DNA from: an uncultured Spirochaetia bacterium
GTDB taxonomy: Bacteria > Spirochaetota > Spirochaetia > JABEVK01
NCBI GenBank assembly: GCA_937960645.1
Contig: CALGPJ010000065.1
Span: 1 to 38,743, forward strand
Reading direction: 5' to 3'
DNA length: 38,743 nt
Shown: piece after piece, positions 1-7,608 of the stretch
How positions within the stretch are numbered: position 1 is the stretch's first letter
Layout: every line of letters starts with the position of its first letter
Notes under the pieces: generated by a model
Seen by the model: only the letters and a program-made list of their open reading frames with translations
What the model was told of the DNA's origin: nothing
The model's database searches: none
Position numbers and translations under genes: made by a program

Positions 1-22
1 TGGGGACCTGTTTACGGTTCAT
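1..22 (-). CDS. 5' end of a protein running off the left edge
   Basis: Only seven codons lie in the window, reading M-N-R-K-Q-V-P on the minus strand, so no function can be given. The start is chosen because an AAAGGAGG Shine-Dalgarno (complement of about 27-34) sits 4 nt before the ATG at 22. A near-consensus promoter at 82-110 points at it, implying a leader of about 50 nt. This is a real-looking translation start, but the gene is only inferred. Confidence 0.5.
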
Positions 23-81
23 TGAACCTCCTTTCTTTGAACTTCTTCGAAACGTATGAAACACACGCACGAAGGCTTTGA

Positions 82-110
82 ATTATCGAAAACCCGGCAC
101 TTTATGTCAA
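82..110 (-). promoter_or_regulatory. Sigma-70-type promoter reading out of the window to the left
   Basis: On the minus strand TTGACA (complement of 105-110) and GATAAT (complement of 82-87) are separated by exactly 17 nt. It would start transcription near 75 and drive the gene that starts at 22. Confidence 0.6.
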
Positions 111-118
111 GATCGCAC

Positions 119-213
119 AGTGTCATTCCGAACCCTCAGTGTCATTCCGAACGAAGTGAGGAATCTTTAAACCAAAAGTGAGGAATCTTTAAACCAAAAG
201 TGAGGAATCTTTT
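119..213. repeat. GTCATTCCGA repeats with a 22-bp tandem repeat
   Basis: Two copies of CAGTGTCATTCCGAAC start at 119 and 137. The second continues into GAAGTGAGGAATCTTT. The tail, TGAGGAATCTTTAAACC plus AAAAG (22 nt), is then repeated in tandem at 157-178 and 179-200, with a partial third copy at 201-213. A degenerate relative (CGGAATCTTTTAACCAA) lies at about 434-450. Similar GTCATTCCGA...GAGGAATCT elements recur between genes in many bacterial genomes, from memory; their function is unknown to me. Confidence 0.75.
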
Positions 214-521
214 CCTGGTGCCGCGTTGATTGTGCTCAAGTTTTGCCTGTCAACCCCAAAATGGGCCCATGTGGCTTGTGGTTTTCGCCTAAGTGGGAAA
301 ATCCGGTTTTTTGCGGGCGATATTTGTTTCCATTATTTGGGGAATGTGTTCGAGTATCGTGGCTTTTGCGAACATTTTTACTAATTTTGGGCCCAAAAGT
401 CGTTAATTCTGTGGGACAATTGCTGAGGCACTACGGAATCTTTTAACCAAGGACAATCAAGTAATTGCCATCCCTCCTTGCTTCTTTTGGTTATAGGATT
501 TCTTCTCGCTGTTGTTGGTGG
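214..521. other. Non-coding stretch, no convincing gene
   Basis: I see no gene here. A 67-codon open frame at 243-446 lacks a Shine-Dalgarno and has no recognisable product. The stretch has two perfect palindromes, ATGGGCCCAT at 260-269 and TTTTGGGCCCAAAA at 385-398. It may be a decayed mobile or repeat element between the opposed repeat copies at 119-213 and 522-590, but that is inference. Confidence 0.4.
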
Positions 522-590
522 AAGGATTTCTCCTCGCTTCGCTCGTCGAAATGACAGGGGGTGGTGTGCTTCGCTCGTCGAAATGACAGG
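522..590. repeat. Inverted-orientation copies of the GTCATT repeat
   Basis: Two copies of CTTCGCTCGTCGAAATGACAGG end at about 558 and 590, the first preceded by GGATTTCTCCTCG. Read on the minus strand they give CCTGTCATTTCGACGAGCGAAG, a relative of the GTCATTCCGAACGAAGTGAGG element at 119-213 in the opposite direction. They sit immediately after the stop of the BioN-like gene. Confidence 0.7.
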
Positions 591-595
591 TTTGA

Positions 596-1189
596 TTATT
601 TCCCTCTCCTCTCGGAAATTCGCAGGTAGAGCGAGTCTCCCTTGTCCCTGGCCTGCTCCATGCCGCGAACCAGGAGGTTGAACAACACCTGAGCGCGCAG
701 GCGCAGGATGGATGTTTTTCCACCCGCTGTGCGCAGTGCCGCGGCCTCATGAAGCACCTCCAATTCCTGACGAAGCCAGGAGAGGAAGGTCAAAAAGAGG
801 GTCACGGCGGTGGCTAGATCGGGCCAAAAGCCCAGTGTCCCACGGATTTGCCGGGGACTAACCAGGGCGGAAAATAGATCGGAAAACAAAAAAAGGAGCC
901 AATACCGAAAACTCTGCTGCAAGGCGAGAGGCCAACCGCTGGGATCTTGACCAGCAAGGGTGCCGACAGCCCAGGCCAAAAGGGGCAGTCCTGCCACGGG
1001 CCAAAACCTCAAAACATGGCGAAACCACTGAAGCGGAGAGAGGGGGTGGAACAATGCAATCGCCGGCAAGACGGGGAGGAACCACAGCAAATGCCCCCAC
1101 TCGATCTGAGTAGATAACCAGCTCAAAGCCAGATAGAGTGTCAGCTTCAGAAGAAAGGGCGCCTTGCGGGCGCTTACAGCCAGGTGCAC
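596..1189 (-). CDS. bioN: BioN-like energy-coupling factor transmembrane (T) protein
   Basis: This is a 197-residue, strongly hydrophobic protein, probably the membrane coupling subunit linking the ATPase to the substrate-binding membrane protein BioY in a group II-type biotin ECF transporter. Several membrane segments lie in the first two thirds. An amphipathic C-terminal region with Arg/Ala-rich stretches (around AALRTAGG and GMEQARDKGD) fits the coupling helices of EcfT proteins. I chose the GTG at 1189, overlapping the upstream bioM stop by 16 nt, because the open frame further upstream only shadows bioM. No clear Shine-Dalgarno is visible, so the start is uncertain. Sequence similarity within this family is low; the call leans on hydrophobicity and position after bioM and bioY. 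Confidence 0.7.
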   Translation of the reverse strand: MHLAVSARKAPFLLKLTLYLALSWLSTQIEWGHLLWFLPVLPAIALFHPLSPLQWFRHVLRFWPVAGLPLLAWAVGTLAGQDPSGWPLALQQSFRYWLLFLFSDLFSALVSPRQIRGTLGFWPDLATAVTLFLTFLSWLRQELEVLHEAAALRTAGGKTSILRLRAQVLFNLLVRGMEQARDKGDSLYLRISERRGK

Positions 1190-1872
1190 GTCGAGTAACC
1201 GTCGGGCCCTGCTCCGGGCGGATGAACCCCCGCAGCGTCGAATTTGGACCAAACCTCGGAGACCGTTCCCGCGGCCATGACAGTGCCCTGTTGGAGTAGA
1301 ACCACCCTGTCCGCGTGTGCCAGGCACTTCTCCAGATCATGGGTGATCACGAGAACCCCCGTGCCGGCTCGGGATCGTTCGAGCATGACGCGCAGGGTCT
1401 CTCGAACCCCATCTCGATCCAGGGCGTTGAAGGGCTCGTCGAGGATGAGGTAAGGAGGGTTCAAGGCCGTAGCCGTGGCCAGAGCCAAGCGGCGCTGCTC
1501 GCCACCGGACAGCAGGAGGGGGGGCACCTCGGCGTAGGGCTCCAAACCGAATCGTCTCAACACCCCGGAGACATCGACACCGCGGCGACCGAACCCCACC
1601 TCCTCGGCGCAACTCAGCCCCAGAAAGTGGCGCTGGGGGTCCTGGATGACGTAACCGATGGACTGCCGGGCCCTGTCGCGATTCCAGGATGCGCCGTCGA
1701 TGGTAATACTTCCTGTAAAATCCTCCAGGCCCAGGAGGCACCGGGTCAAAAGGGTCTTGCCCGCCCCATTGGCCCCGGCCAGGAGGGTGATGCCCCCACC
1801 CCAATCCAGATCGATGTCATGAAGGACGCGATGGCCCGCCTTGACCAGGGAAAGGGAACGGATCAGGATCAA
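1174..1872 (-). CDS. bioM: BioM-type ABC ATPase of the biotin ECF transporter
   Basis: A 232-residue cytoplasmic ATPase that powers biotin uptake with BioY and the BioN-like protein. Walker A is GANGAGKT at residues 33-40, the Q-loop glutamine is at about 77, the ABC signature LSGGEQRR is at 121-128 and Walker B LILDEP is at 142-147. The start is a TTG that overlaps the bioY stop as TTGA, indicating translational coupling. It resembles CbiO/EcfA ATPases. On sequence alone it could serve cobalt or nickel, but the adjacent BioY makes biotin the likely substrate. Confidence 0.88.
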   Translation of the reverse strand: MILIRSLSLVKAGHRVLHDIDLDWGGGITLLAGANGAGKTLLTRCLLGLEDFTGSITIDGASWNRDRARQSIGYVIQDPQRHFLGLSCAEEVGFGRRGVDVSGVLRRFGLEPYAEVPPLLLSGGEQRRLALATATALNPPYLILDEPFNALDRDGVRETLRVMLERSRAGTGVLVITHDLEKCLAHADRVVLLQQGTVMAAGTVSEVWSKFDAAGVHPPGAGPDGYSTCTWL

Positions 1873-2429
1873 GCCTGGTTCGAGTCTGTCTGTTGAGACG
1901 AATCCAGGCGAACCAGGTAGGGCTTGAGTGCGAAAAGCACCAAACTGCCCACCACTGCCTTGGCGGCATCCCCCACCATGTAGGGAAGCATGGCCACGAA
2001 GGCAGCCCCAATGCCGTCCAGGGCCTCCACCCTGGCATCGAGCCAGGGCAAGCCCACGGCGTAGAGGACCACGAAGCCGGCCAGGACAGCGAGGATGTTG
2101 CGCAAAACGTTGTACCCCTTACGGTCGGCCAGAAAACCGGCGACCACCGCGGAAAGAAGGTAACCGATGAGAAAGCCCCCGGTCGGACCGAGGAAGACGG
2201 CGAAGCCCCCACTGCCGCCGGCGAACACGGGCAGCCCCAGGGCCCCGAGCCCCAGATAAAGCAGAACGGCCAAGCCGCCCCAAAGCGGACCGAGCACTAC
2301 CCCGCTCAGTGCTGCCACCAAATTGGCCAGAACGACCGGAACCGGGGGAATGGGCAGGGACAACCAGGCGCCGCCCGCGGTGAGGGCTGCGAACAAGGCA
2401 ATCAGGCTGATTCTGTGACTGACTTTCAT
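1869..2429 (-). CDS. bioY: BioY biotin transporter, substrate-binding membrane subunit
   Basis: A 186-residue integral membrane protein of the BioY family, the S component that binds biotin. The conserved BioY core is visible: a GPLWGGLAVLLYLGLGALGLP segment followed by GGSGG and a GPTGGFLIGYLLSA segment. I chose the ATG at 2429, not the one at 2441, because a GGAGGT Shine-Dalgarno lies 4-5 nt before it and the upstream ATG is part of that ribosome site. It is the first gene of a three-gene unit with bioM and the BioN-like gene. Its promoter hexamers coincide with the arms of an inverted repeat, suggesting repression, plausibly in response to biotin. Confidence 0.9.
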   Translation of the reverse strand: MKVSHRISLIALFAALTAGGAWLSLPIPPVPVVLANLVAALSGVVLGPLWGGLAVLLYLGLGALGLPVFAGGSGGFAVFLGPTGGFLIGYLLSAVVAGFLADRKGYNVLRNILAVLAGFVVLYAVGLPWLDARVEALDGIGAAFVAMLPYMVGDAAKAVVGSLVLFALKPYLVRLDSSQQTDSNQA

Positions 2430-2445
2430 ACTGACCTCCATCCTG

Positions 2446-2475
2446 AGTTTACTTATTCTCGTGACTTAGTCAACT
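2446..2475 (-). promoter_or_regulatory. bioY promoter with overlapping inverted repeat
   Basis: On the minus strand TTGACT (complement of 2468-2473) and TAAACT (complement of 2446-2451) are 16 nt apart. The plus-strand arms AGTTTACTT (2446-2454) and TAGTCAACT (2467-2475) form an inverted repeat matching at 7 of 9 positions with a 12-nt spacer. The arms lie on the -10 and -35 boxes, as expected for a repressor site. The arm order does not match the BirA consensus I know. Confidence 0.55.
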
Positions 2476-2477
2476 AT

Positions 2478-2849
2478 TTACCTCTGGAATAGGGTGATGA
2501 ATCGCGGCAGAAAGATGATGAGACCAATCACCAGGGCGACCAGGGCGGCAAACAACACGGCCCCAGCCGCAATATCCAACAGCAGCCCGGCCTCGGAATG
2601 GTGCTCGCGTACCAGGATTCGCACCAGGTACTCGATGGCGGTGTTGAACAACTCGGATACGATCACCAGGCCGATGGCGAAAATCACCCCCACCCACTCC
2701 ATTTCCTGGAGTTGGAAAAAGAACCCCAGACCAATTACGAGGATCAGGAACACGAAATGGTACTTGAAGCTGTTGTCGGTCACGAAGGCCCGACCCATAC
2801 CGCGGAAAGCGTAGCCAAACTTTTTGAGCAAGTGCCGGAAAAACCGCAT
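2478..2849 (-). CDS. dgkA: Diacylglycerol / undecaprenol kinase
   Basis: A 123-residue membrane protein of the small prokaryotic DgkA family, which phosphorylates diacylglycerol or undecaprenol in the inner membrane. It has the N-terminal amphipathic part RGMGRAF, a first membrane helix after NSFKYHF, the conserved helix ending SELFNTAIEYLVR with the family's E..NTAIE signature, and a third helix. Gram-positive-type members act on undecaprenol; which lipid is used here cannot be told. The ATG at 2849 is preferred over a TTG at 2864, because a promoter -10 box ends 5 nt before it and no Shine-Dalgarno exists, which suggests a leaderless mRNA. Confidence 0.88.
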   Translation of the reverse strand: MRFFRHLLKKFGYAFRGMGRAFVTDNSFKYHFVFLILVIGLGFFFQLQEMEWVGVIFAIGLVIVSELFNTAIEYLVRILVREHHSEAGLLLDIAAGAVLFAALVALVIGLIIFLPRFITLFQR

Positions 2850-2852
2850 GGC

Positions 2853-2883
2853 CGAGATTAACAAATCTCGATTTTTTTGTCAT
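2853..2883 (-). promoter_or_regulatory. dgkA promoter overlapping a perfect 7-bp inverted repeat
   Basis: On the minus strand ATGACA (complement of 2878-2883) and TAATCT (complement of 2855-2860) are 17 nt apart, and the ATG follows 5 nt after the -10 box. A perfect inverted repeat, CGAGATT-AACA-AATCTCG (2853-2870 on the plus strand), covers the -10 region, so it may be an operator. On the plus strand it precedes seven T residues like a terminator, but no plus-strand gene ends here. Confidence 0.5.
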
Positions 2884-2891
2884 GACGTGAT

Positions 2892-2920
2892 TTGACTAAA
2901 ACCAACAATACCGCTAGACT
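2892..2920 (+). promoter_or_regulatory. rrf2 promoter placing +1 at the ATG
   Basis: TTGACT (2892-2897) and TAGACT (2915-2920) are 17 nt apart. The ATG at 2927 lies 6 nt after the -10 box, where transcription should start, and no Shine-Dalgarno is present. This predicts a leaderless mRNA. Confidence 0.65.
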
Positions 2921-2926
2921 TATTCT

Positions 2927-3337
2927 ATGTTTTCCCTTTCCACTAAATCCCTTTACGGCCTTCTGGCCATGATCCACCTCAGCCGTCAGGGCAACAACTC
3001 CGTGCAGATCAAGGAAATCGCGGACACCTACAACATCAGCCAAAACTACCTGGAACAGCTTTTATTGGCCCTGCGAAAGGGAGGTCTGCTTAAAAGTCAG
3101 CGCGGTGTGAACGGCGGTTATCTCCTCTCCCGCCCCCCCGAATTGATCTCCGTTCTGGAAATCCTGGAGGTCCTGGAGGGGCCGGTGGAGATCCTGCGGG
3201 ACACCCAGGGTTACGAAATGCTGGATTTCTTCTGGAAGCAGCTGGGCGAAAAATTCAAGGCCATTCTTTCTCTTAGCCTCCGCCAATTATCCGAAAAAGT
3301 TAGAGAAAACACCCAGCCCATCGATTACGTGATCTAG
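2927..3337 (+). CDS. Rrf2-family transcriptional regulator without cluster cysteines
   Basis: A 136-residue Rrf2-family DNA-binding protein. The start is typical (MFSLSTKSLYGL), followed by a winged helix with IKEIADTYNISQNYLEQLL at about 28-46 and the wing SQRGVNGGYLLSRPP. Rrf2 proteins such as IscR and NsrR sense Fe-S status or NO through three cysteines. None is visible in this protein, so it cannot bind a cluster in the classical way and is closer in that respect to cluster-free members such as CymR. Targets are unknown; the inverted repeat at 2853-2870 in its own divergent promoter region is a candidate. Its last 4 nt overlap the convergent fumarase gene. Confidence 0.88.
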   Translation: MFSLSTKSLYGLLAMIHLSRQGNNSVQIKEIADTYNISQNYLEQLLLALRKGGLLKSQRGVNGGYLLSRPPELISVLEILEVLEGPVEILRDTQGYEMLDFFWKQLGEKFKAILSLSLRQLSEKVRENTQPIDYVI

Positions 3338-4725
3338 GTCGCAGATGGCCCGAGCATCGTACTCGGGTCCAGGATTTTGTCCAGCTCCTCCGGGGGCAGG
3401 ACCTCGAGCTCCGTGCAAACCTGACGAATCGTCTTGTTTTCTCGAACCGCCCGATAGGCGATTTCTGCGGCCCTGTCGTAGCCAATTTTTCGGGCCAGGG
3501 GCGTAACCATGGCCAGACTCCACTCCACCCCGGCCTGAAGCCGCTGGGCGTCGGCCTGGAGACCCTGGATGCAAAGCTCGTCCAGGGCTCGGACCGCGTT
3601 GGTCAAAAGCTGGATGGAGGTAGTGGTGTGATAGATCAACAAGGGCAGCATGAGGTTGAGCTGAAGGGTGGCAAACTGGTTGCTGATGGCAACCATGGTC
3701 TGGACCCCCAGCACATGGGTGCCAACCTGGATCACCGCTTCGGGGATCACGGGGTTGACCTTGCCCGGCATGATGGAACTTCCCGGTTGGAGGGTGGGCA
3801 GGATGATCTCGCCCAGGCCGGCACGCGGTCCGCTTGCCAGCAGCCTGAGGTCTCCGGCAATCTTGATGAGGGCGCTCGCTGTTTGGGCCACGGCCCCGAA
3901 AAAGCCCACCTGGATATCGCGGCCGGCGATGAGCTCGAAAAGGTTCGCCGCGGGTTTGAACGGTATGGAAAAGATGTCCTCGAGTTCCCGACAAACCCTT
4001 ACCGCAAACTCCGGGTGGGTGTTCAACCCCGTCCCCAGGGCGGTACCTCCCATCGGAAGCTCGGTCAGCTGCCCAAAAAAAGAGCTCAGGGTGACTGAGG
4101 CGCGGCGGATCTGGGCGGCAAAGGCCCCCAGCTCCTGGCCCAGGGTCATGGGGACGGCATCCTGCAGGTGGGTACGGCCGATTTTGACGAGCCCGGAAAA
4201 GGCGCTGGACCGCTCTTCCAGACTCACCGCCAGCCGATCGAGGGCATCGACCAAATTGGCCGCCGCCAAACGGTTGGAAATCTGCAACACCGAGGGAATG
4301 ACGTCGTTGGAGCTTTGGCCCAGGTTGACGTGGTCGTTGGGATGGACGGGGCTGCGTCCCCCGCGGCCGAAGCCCAGGATCTCGTTGGCGCGGGCGGCCA
4401 GCACCTCGTTGATGTTCATGTTCCAGCTGGTGCCGCTGCCGGTCTGGAACACATCCAGAGGAAAGTCGTCCGGGAAGCGCCCTTCGCGCACTTCGGCCGC
4501 GGCCCGGGAAATGGCCTGTGAAAGGTGCGGGTCGAGCAGTCCCAGGTCTCGATTCACCCGCGCGGCTCCTTCCTTGACGGCGGCCAGGGCATCCAGGGCC
4601 AGATCGGGGATGCGGTAATCGCTGATCATGAAGTTTTGCCGGGCTCGTTCGGTTTGGGCGCCCCAATATCGATCGCCGGGAATCACGACCTCACCCAGAC
4701 TGTCTTTTTCGATACGGTGGTCCAT
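3334..4725 (-). CDS. fumC: Class II fumarate hydratase
   Basis: A 463-residue member of the fumarase/aspartase superfamily, of normal length, interconverting fumarate and malate in the cytoplasm. It has TGSGTSWNMN at about 95-104, GRTHLQDA at 183-190 with the catalytic-pair histidine H186, and the signature GSSIMPGKVNP at 315-325 carrying the mobile-loop serine. THLQDA favours fumarase over aspartase, which usually has TQLQDA. An AAGGAGGT Shine-Dalgarno precedes the ATG. It follows the PreP-like gene by 21 nt, so it is probably the last gene of an operon beginning with the rhodanese-like gene. Confidence 0.92.
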   Translation of the reverse strand: MDHRIEKDSLGEVVIPGDRYWGAQTERARQNFMISDYRIPDLALDALAAVKEGAARVNRDLGLLDPHLSQAISRAAAEVREGRFPDDFPLDVFQTGSGTSWNMNINEVLAARANEILGFGRGGRSPVHPNDHVNLGQSSNDVIPSVLQISNRLAAANLVDALDRLAVSLEERSSAFSGLVKIGRTHLQDAVPMTLGQELGAFAAQIRRASVTLSSFFGQLTELPMGGTALGTGLNTHPEFAVRVCRELEDIFSIPFKPAANLFELIAGRDIQVGFFGAVAQTASALIKIAGDLRLLASGPRAGLGEIILPTLQPGSSIMPGKVNPVIPEAVIQVGTHVLGVQTMVAISNQFATLQLNLMLPLLIYHTTTSIQLLTNAVRALDELCIQGLQADAQRLQAGVEWSLAMVTPLARKIGYDRAAEIAYRAVRENKTIRQVCTELEVLPPEELDKILDPSTMLGPSAT

Positions 4726-4746
4726 CCTTACCTCCTTCGTGCGATC

Positions 4747-7608
4747 TCAGGATTGTTCCAAAAAGTCCCTCATCCCGGGAACGGGATCGGCATCGTAGAC
4801 CTCTTTGCCCGCTACACTGACCCAGGCGGCGTTACCCCAGTTGTCCAGAAGCTCCTCGGCAAACCTGCCCAGGTCCTCAGGGGATATCTCGAAAAGCCGA
4901 TCACGCGTAAATTGGCGGGTGTCCCAATCGAGGCCGCAAAGTTCCCGGATCAAGGTGTGGTATCCCCTCTCCTTGGGAGGAATCGGGGCAATCAGATCGC
5001 CGATGACCCCCTGGAGAGTTCGGTCCAGCTCCTCTTGATCCGGCCTTTGCCGGGCCAGGTCCTCCACAGCCCGTCGGAAATCGGCGAAACTCGCCCCCAC
5101 CCGGGGGTCACGGTAGGTGGAAAAAACGCTTATTCCCGAAAGGGGATGCGAATGCAACGAGACTCCGTAGGCTCCGCCCAGCTCCCGGTGCAGCCGGTGG
5201 AGAGCCACCTGGCCCAGATGGGCGTCGAAGAGTTCGGCCACGGGGGCACGCTCCAATCCGGCCGCAAAGGCCACAGCCAGGGCGTTGAAGGCGCTGTCCA
5301 GCTGGTAAAGGTAGCGTTCACGCCTGGTGACAGCCGCCCGCTTCGGCAGAGATGGCTCCGAGGAGGATGCCGACACAGAAAAGAGTTCGGAGCTGAAAGA
5401 AGGCCATTCCTTCTGCAGTTGCCCCAGGCCCTCCGCGTCCGTGGTCCAAAGGACCTTCGCCGGTGAATTCAGGACCTGTGCCCAAATCTTTTCAAACTCC
5501 TGGCTAAGTCGGTCGGAAGGATCGAACTGGCCGTGAAGGATGCGGTGAACGATGTCCAGGCCCTCGGAGCGGTCCTGAAGCTCATGAAGGGGATCGTGAA
5601 GGGCCTGGGCCCGGCTGGTGGCGAACATGTTGCCATGGGCGCTCAGGAGGCTTCGAGCGCTGTGCTGAATCTCCAGCATGCTCTCCCTGAGGCGGCGCCG
5701 TGACTCCCAATCGATTTCGAGGAGGAGTTTTTTCACCAGATCGAGGGCCTGGGGGGCTTTTTGGTTACGGAAGCTGAACCGCAGGCGCAGGAACACCGAG
5801 GGTCGCAGATCCGTGGTCCGTCGAAACACCAGCTGGGAGCTAAAGCTCCCCAGGAGGAGCTTTTGCATATTGACATGCCGCTCGTAAGGCATTCCCTTGA
5901 GGTCCAGCAAGCCCAGTAGCTCGGTGAGGAGGCCCAGGTGGCCGTAGTCGTCCGGAGAAAGACCGCCGAGCTCCCAGAGGACGTCGATGTAAGAGATGCC
6001 CAGGGTATCGGTTTCGTGCAGGTAGATCGGAGCGGTCAGACCCTCGATGCGGCTCAGCGGCCAGTACTGAATTTCTCTGGGCAACTGGTTTCGTCCCAAC
6101 GTCGGCAAATTCACCGCTGCCGGCTGAAGGCTCAAATCCTGGAGCAAGGCAGACTGCCGCCGATGCACCCGATCGGGATCACCCATGCGGGACAGGGCCT
6201 CCTTCACGGTTTGTTGCCGCCGCTGCTCGTAATTTTTCATGTAGTCGGGGTCTGGGACCGCGGTGATTTCGACGCGGTGCGGGTTTTCCAACAGGTACCG
6301 ACGGATCAGCTCGCCCCAAAAATTGGGGTCGCGACCGAATCGATCCTTCAATTCGGAAAGCTGATCGAGACGGGAGAGCCTCTGGGGCCAAAGATCCGGA
6401 AGAAGGACGTACTTGGCCAGCCGGCGCAAGAGCCGCAGCCCCTGATGCTTCTGGGCTTCCCGGATCTGGAAATTCCGGTGCTCGATTTCAGCCTCGATGA
6501 GCTCGGCCTCGAGGCCCTTCGCGGCGATCCCGGAGAGCGTTTCGTCGATAAGGTCTCTGAGTCGAGCCAGGTTTTTGGGATCTACCCCGGAAAAACCGAA
6601 CTGCAGGGCCCCCTCCCGCTCCTGGGTGACCCTGTCGGTGAGCTTGTCGGTGTCCTCCGCCAGGCCGGACTCCAGGACCGTCTGCTTCAACAGCCCCCCC
6701 TCCCCCATCAGCAAAGAGGTCAACAGGTCCAGGGCGATTTCGTCCGTACCCTGGCCCACATCCTCTGCCAACCAGCCGAGCACCAGCGCATTTTTGGCCT
6801 CGACGTTTTCGGCGGGAAAGGACAGAACCAGTTGTCGTGGCTCGGTTCGACGGACCTGCCGATCGGCCGCCGTGGCCCGGGGCCTGGGTTCAAACTCCCG
6901 AAGTAGCTCATCGAGCCTTTTCAGGAAGTGATCGGGTTCTACTTTTCCGTAAAGGTAGAAGACCGCGTGGGAGGGGTGGTACCACCTTCGGTGGAAGTCC
7001 CTGAGCCCCTCGTAACTGAGTTTGGGAATCTCCAGGGGATCGCCCCCGCTGTTGACGCTGTGGGGGCCCCGAGTCCAAAGGTTTTGAGACACCTTGTCCG
7101 ATATTAAGCTTTCCAGAGTGGCGGCATCCCCACGCATTTCGTTGTAGACCACCCCGGTGATGTCGTAGCGGCCGTCGACCCGCTGAAGCCGCCAGCCTTC
7201 CTGCAGAAAACTGGCCTCCCGTAGCAGGGGAAAAAACACGGCGTCGGTGTACACCTCAAAGAGGTTGCGAAAATCTTCGGCATGGGGACTCGCGAAGGGA
7301 TAGATGGTGGTCGCCGGATAGGTCATGGCATTCAGGAAGCTGCTGAGGCTTCCTCGGCTGAGCTCGAAGAAGGTGGCCGTGCCCGTAAACCTCTGACTGC
7401 CGCAGAGTACGGTGTGCTCGAGGATGTGGGGCGCACCGCTGGAGTCCTCGGGATGGGTGGGAAAACAAAAGGCTCCAAAAAGTTCGGGGTCCTCAGCCTT
7501 GGCCCAGAAGAAGAGGAGACCGGTCGATTTTTGCCGATACACCCGACAGTCGGCCGCAAAGTCACTCGGCTTGAAGGAGTCGATCAGAACCCAGTTATCA
7601 TTGGTCAT
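4747..7608 (-). CDS. PreP-type M16C zinc metallopeptidase
   Basis: A 953-residue peptidase of the presequence-protease (M16C) family, large clam-shaped zinc enzymes that degrade short unfolded peptides. The inverted zinc motif HILEH is at residues 61-65 (ligands H61 and H65, catalytic E64). The distal ligand is in VVYNEMRG at about 153-160 (E157). The rest fits the four-domain M16C architecture, with a PxxxRGxH-like substrate-pocket region near the C terminus (IPPKERGYHTL). No signal peptide is seen, so it is probably cytoplasmic. The ATG overlaps the stop of the rhodanese-like gene (ATGA). Spirochaetes commonly carry such a peptidase. Confidence 0.9.
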   Translation of the reverse strand: MTNDNWVLIDSFKPSDFAADCRVYRQKSTGLLFFWAKAEDPELFGAFCFPTHPEDSSGAPHILEHTVLCGSQRFTGTATFFELSRGSLSSFLNAMTYPATTIYPFASPHAEDFRNLFEVYTDAVFFPLLREASFLQEGWRLQRVDGRYDITGVVYNEMRGDAATLESLISDKVSQNLWTRGPHSVNSGGDPLEIPKLSYEGLRDFHRRWYHPSHAVFYLYGKVEPDHFLKRLDELLREFEPRPRATAADRQVRRTEPRQLVLSFPAENVEAKNALVLGWLAEDVGQGTDEIALDLLTSLLMGEGGLLKQTVLESGLAEDTDKLTDRVTQEREGALQFGFSGVDPKNLARLRDLIDETLSGIAAKGLEAELIEAEIEHRNFQIREAQKHQGLRLLRRLAKYVLLPDLWPQRLSRLDQLSELKDRFGRDPNFWGELIRRYLLENPHRVEITAVPDPDYMKNYEQRRQQTVKEALSRMGDPDRVHRRQSALLQDLSLQPAAVNLPTLGRNQLPREIQYWPLSRIEGLTAPIYLHETDTLGISYIDVLWELGGLSPDDYGHLGLLTELLGLLDLKGMPYERHVNMQKLLLGSFSSQLVFRRTTDLRPSVFLRLRFSFRNQKAPQALDLVKKLLLEIDWESRRRLRESMLEIQHSARSLLSAHGNMFATSRAQALHDPLHELQDRSEGLDIVHRILHGQFDPSDRLSQEFEKIWAQVLNSPAKVLWTTDAEGLGQLQKEWPSFSSELFSVSASSSEPSLPKRAAVTRRERYLYQLDSAFNALAVAFAAGLERAPVAELFDAHLGQVALHRLHRELGGAYGVSLHSHPLSGISVFSTYRDPRVGASFADFRRAVEDLARQRPDQEELDRTLQGVIGDLIAPIPPKERGYHTLIRELCGLDWDTRQFTRDRLFEISPEDLGRFAEELLDNWGNAAWVSVAGKEVYDADPVPGMRDFLEQS

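Noticed and set aside
157-213. Tandem 22-bp repeat as a CRISPR array
   Set aside because: The units are directly joined with no spacers and no cas genes are near.
243-446. 67-codon open frame on the plus strand
   Set aside because: No ribosome site, no recognisable product, and it lies in repeat-rich non-coding DNA.
2446-2475. bioY inverted repeat as a canonical BirA box
   Set aside because: Arm order and spacing differ from TTGTAAACC-N14/15-GGTTTACAA; only a general operator call is supported.
2853-2878. Hairpin plus T-run as a plus-strand terminator
   Set aside because: No plus-strand gene ends upstream, and it sits between two divergent promoters, so an operator is more likely.
3287-4666. 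459-codon minus-strand frame overlapping fumC
   Set aside because: Out-of-frame shadow with an Arg/Pro/Gly-rich product, while the overlapping frame is clear fumarase.
3334-4725. fumC gene as aspartate ammonia-lyase
   Set aside because: It has THLQDA, as in fumarase, rather than the usual aspartase TQLQDA.
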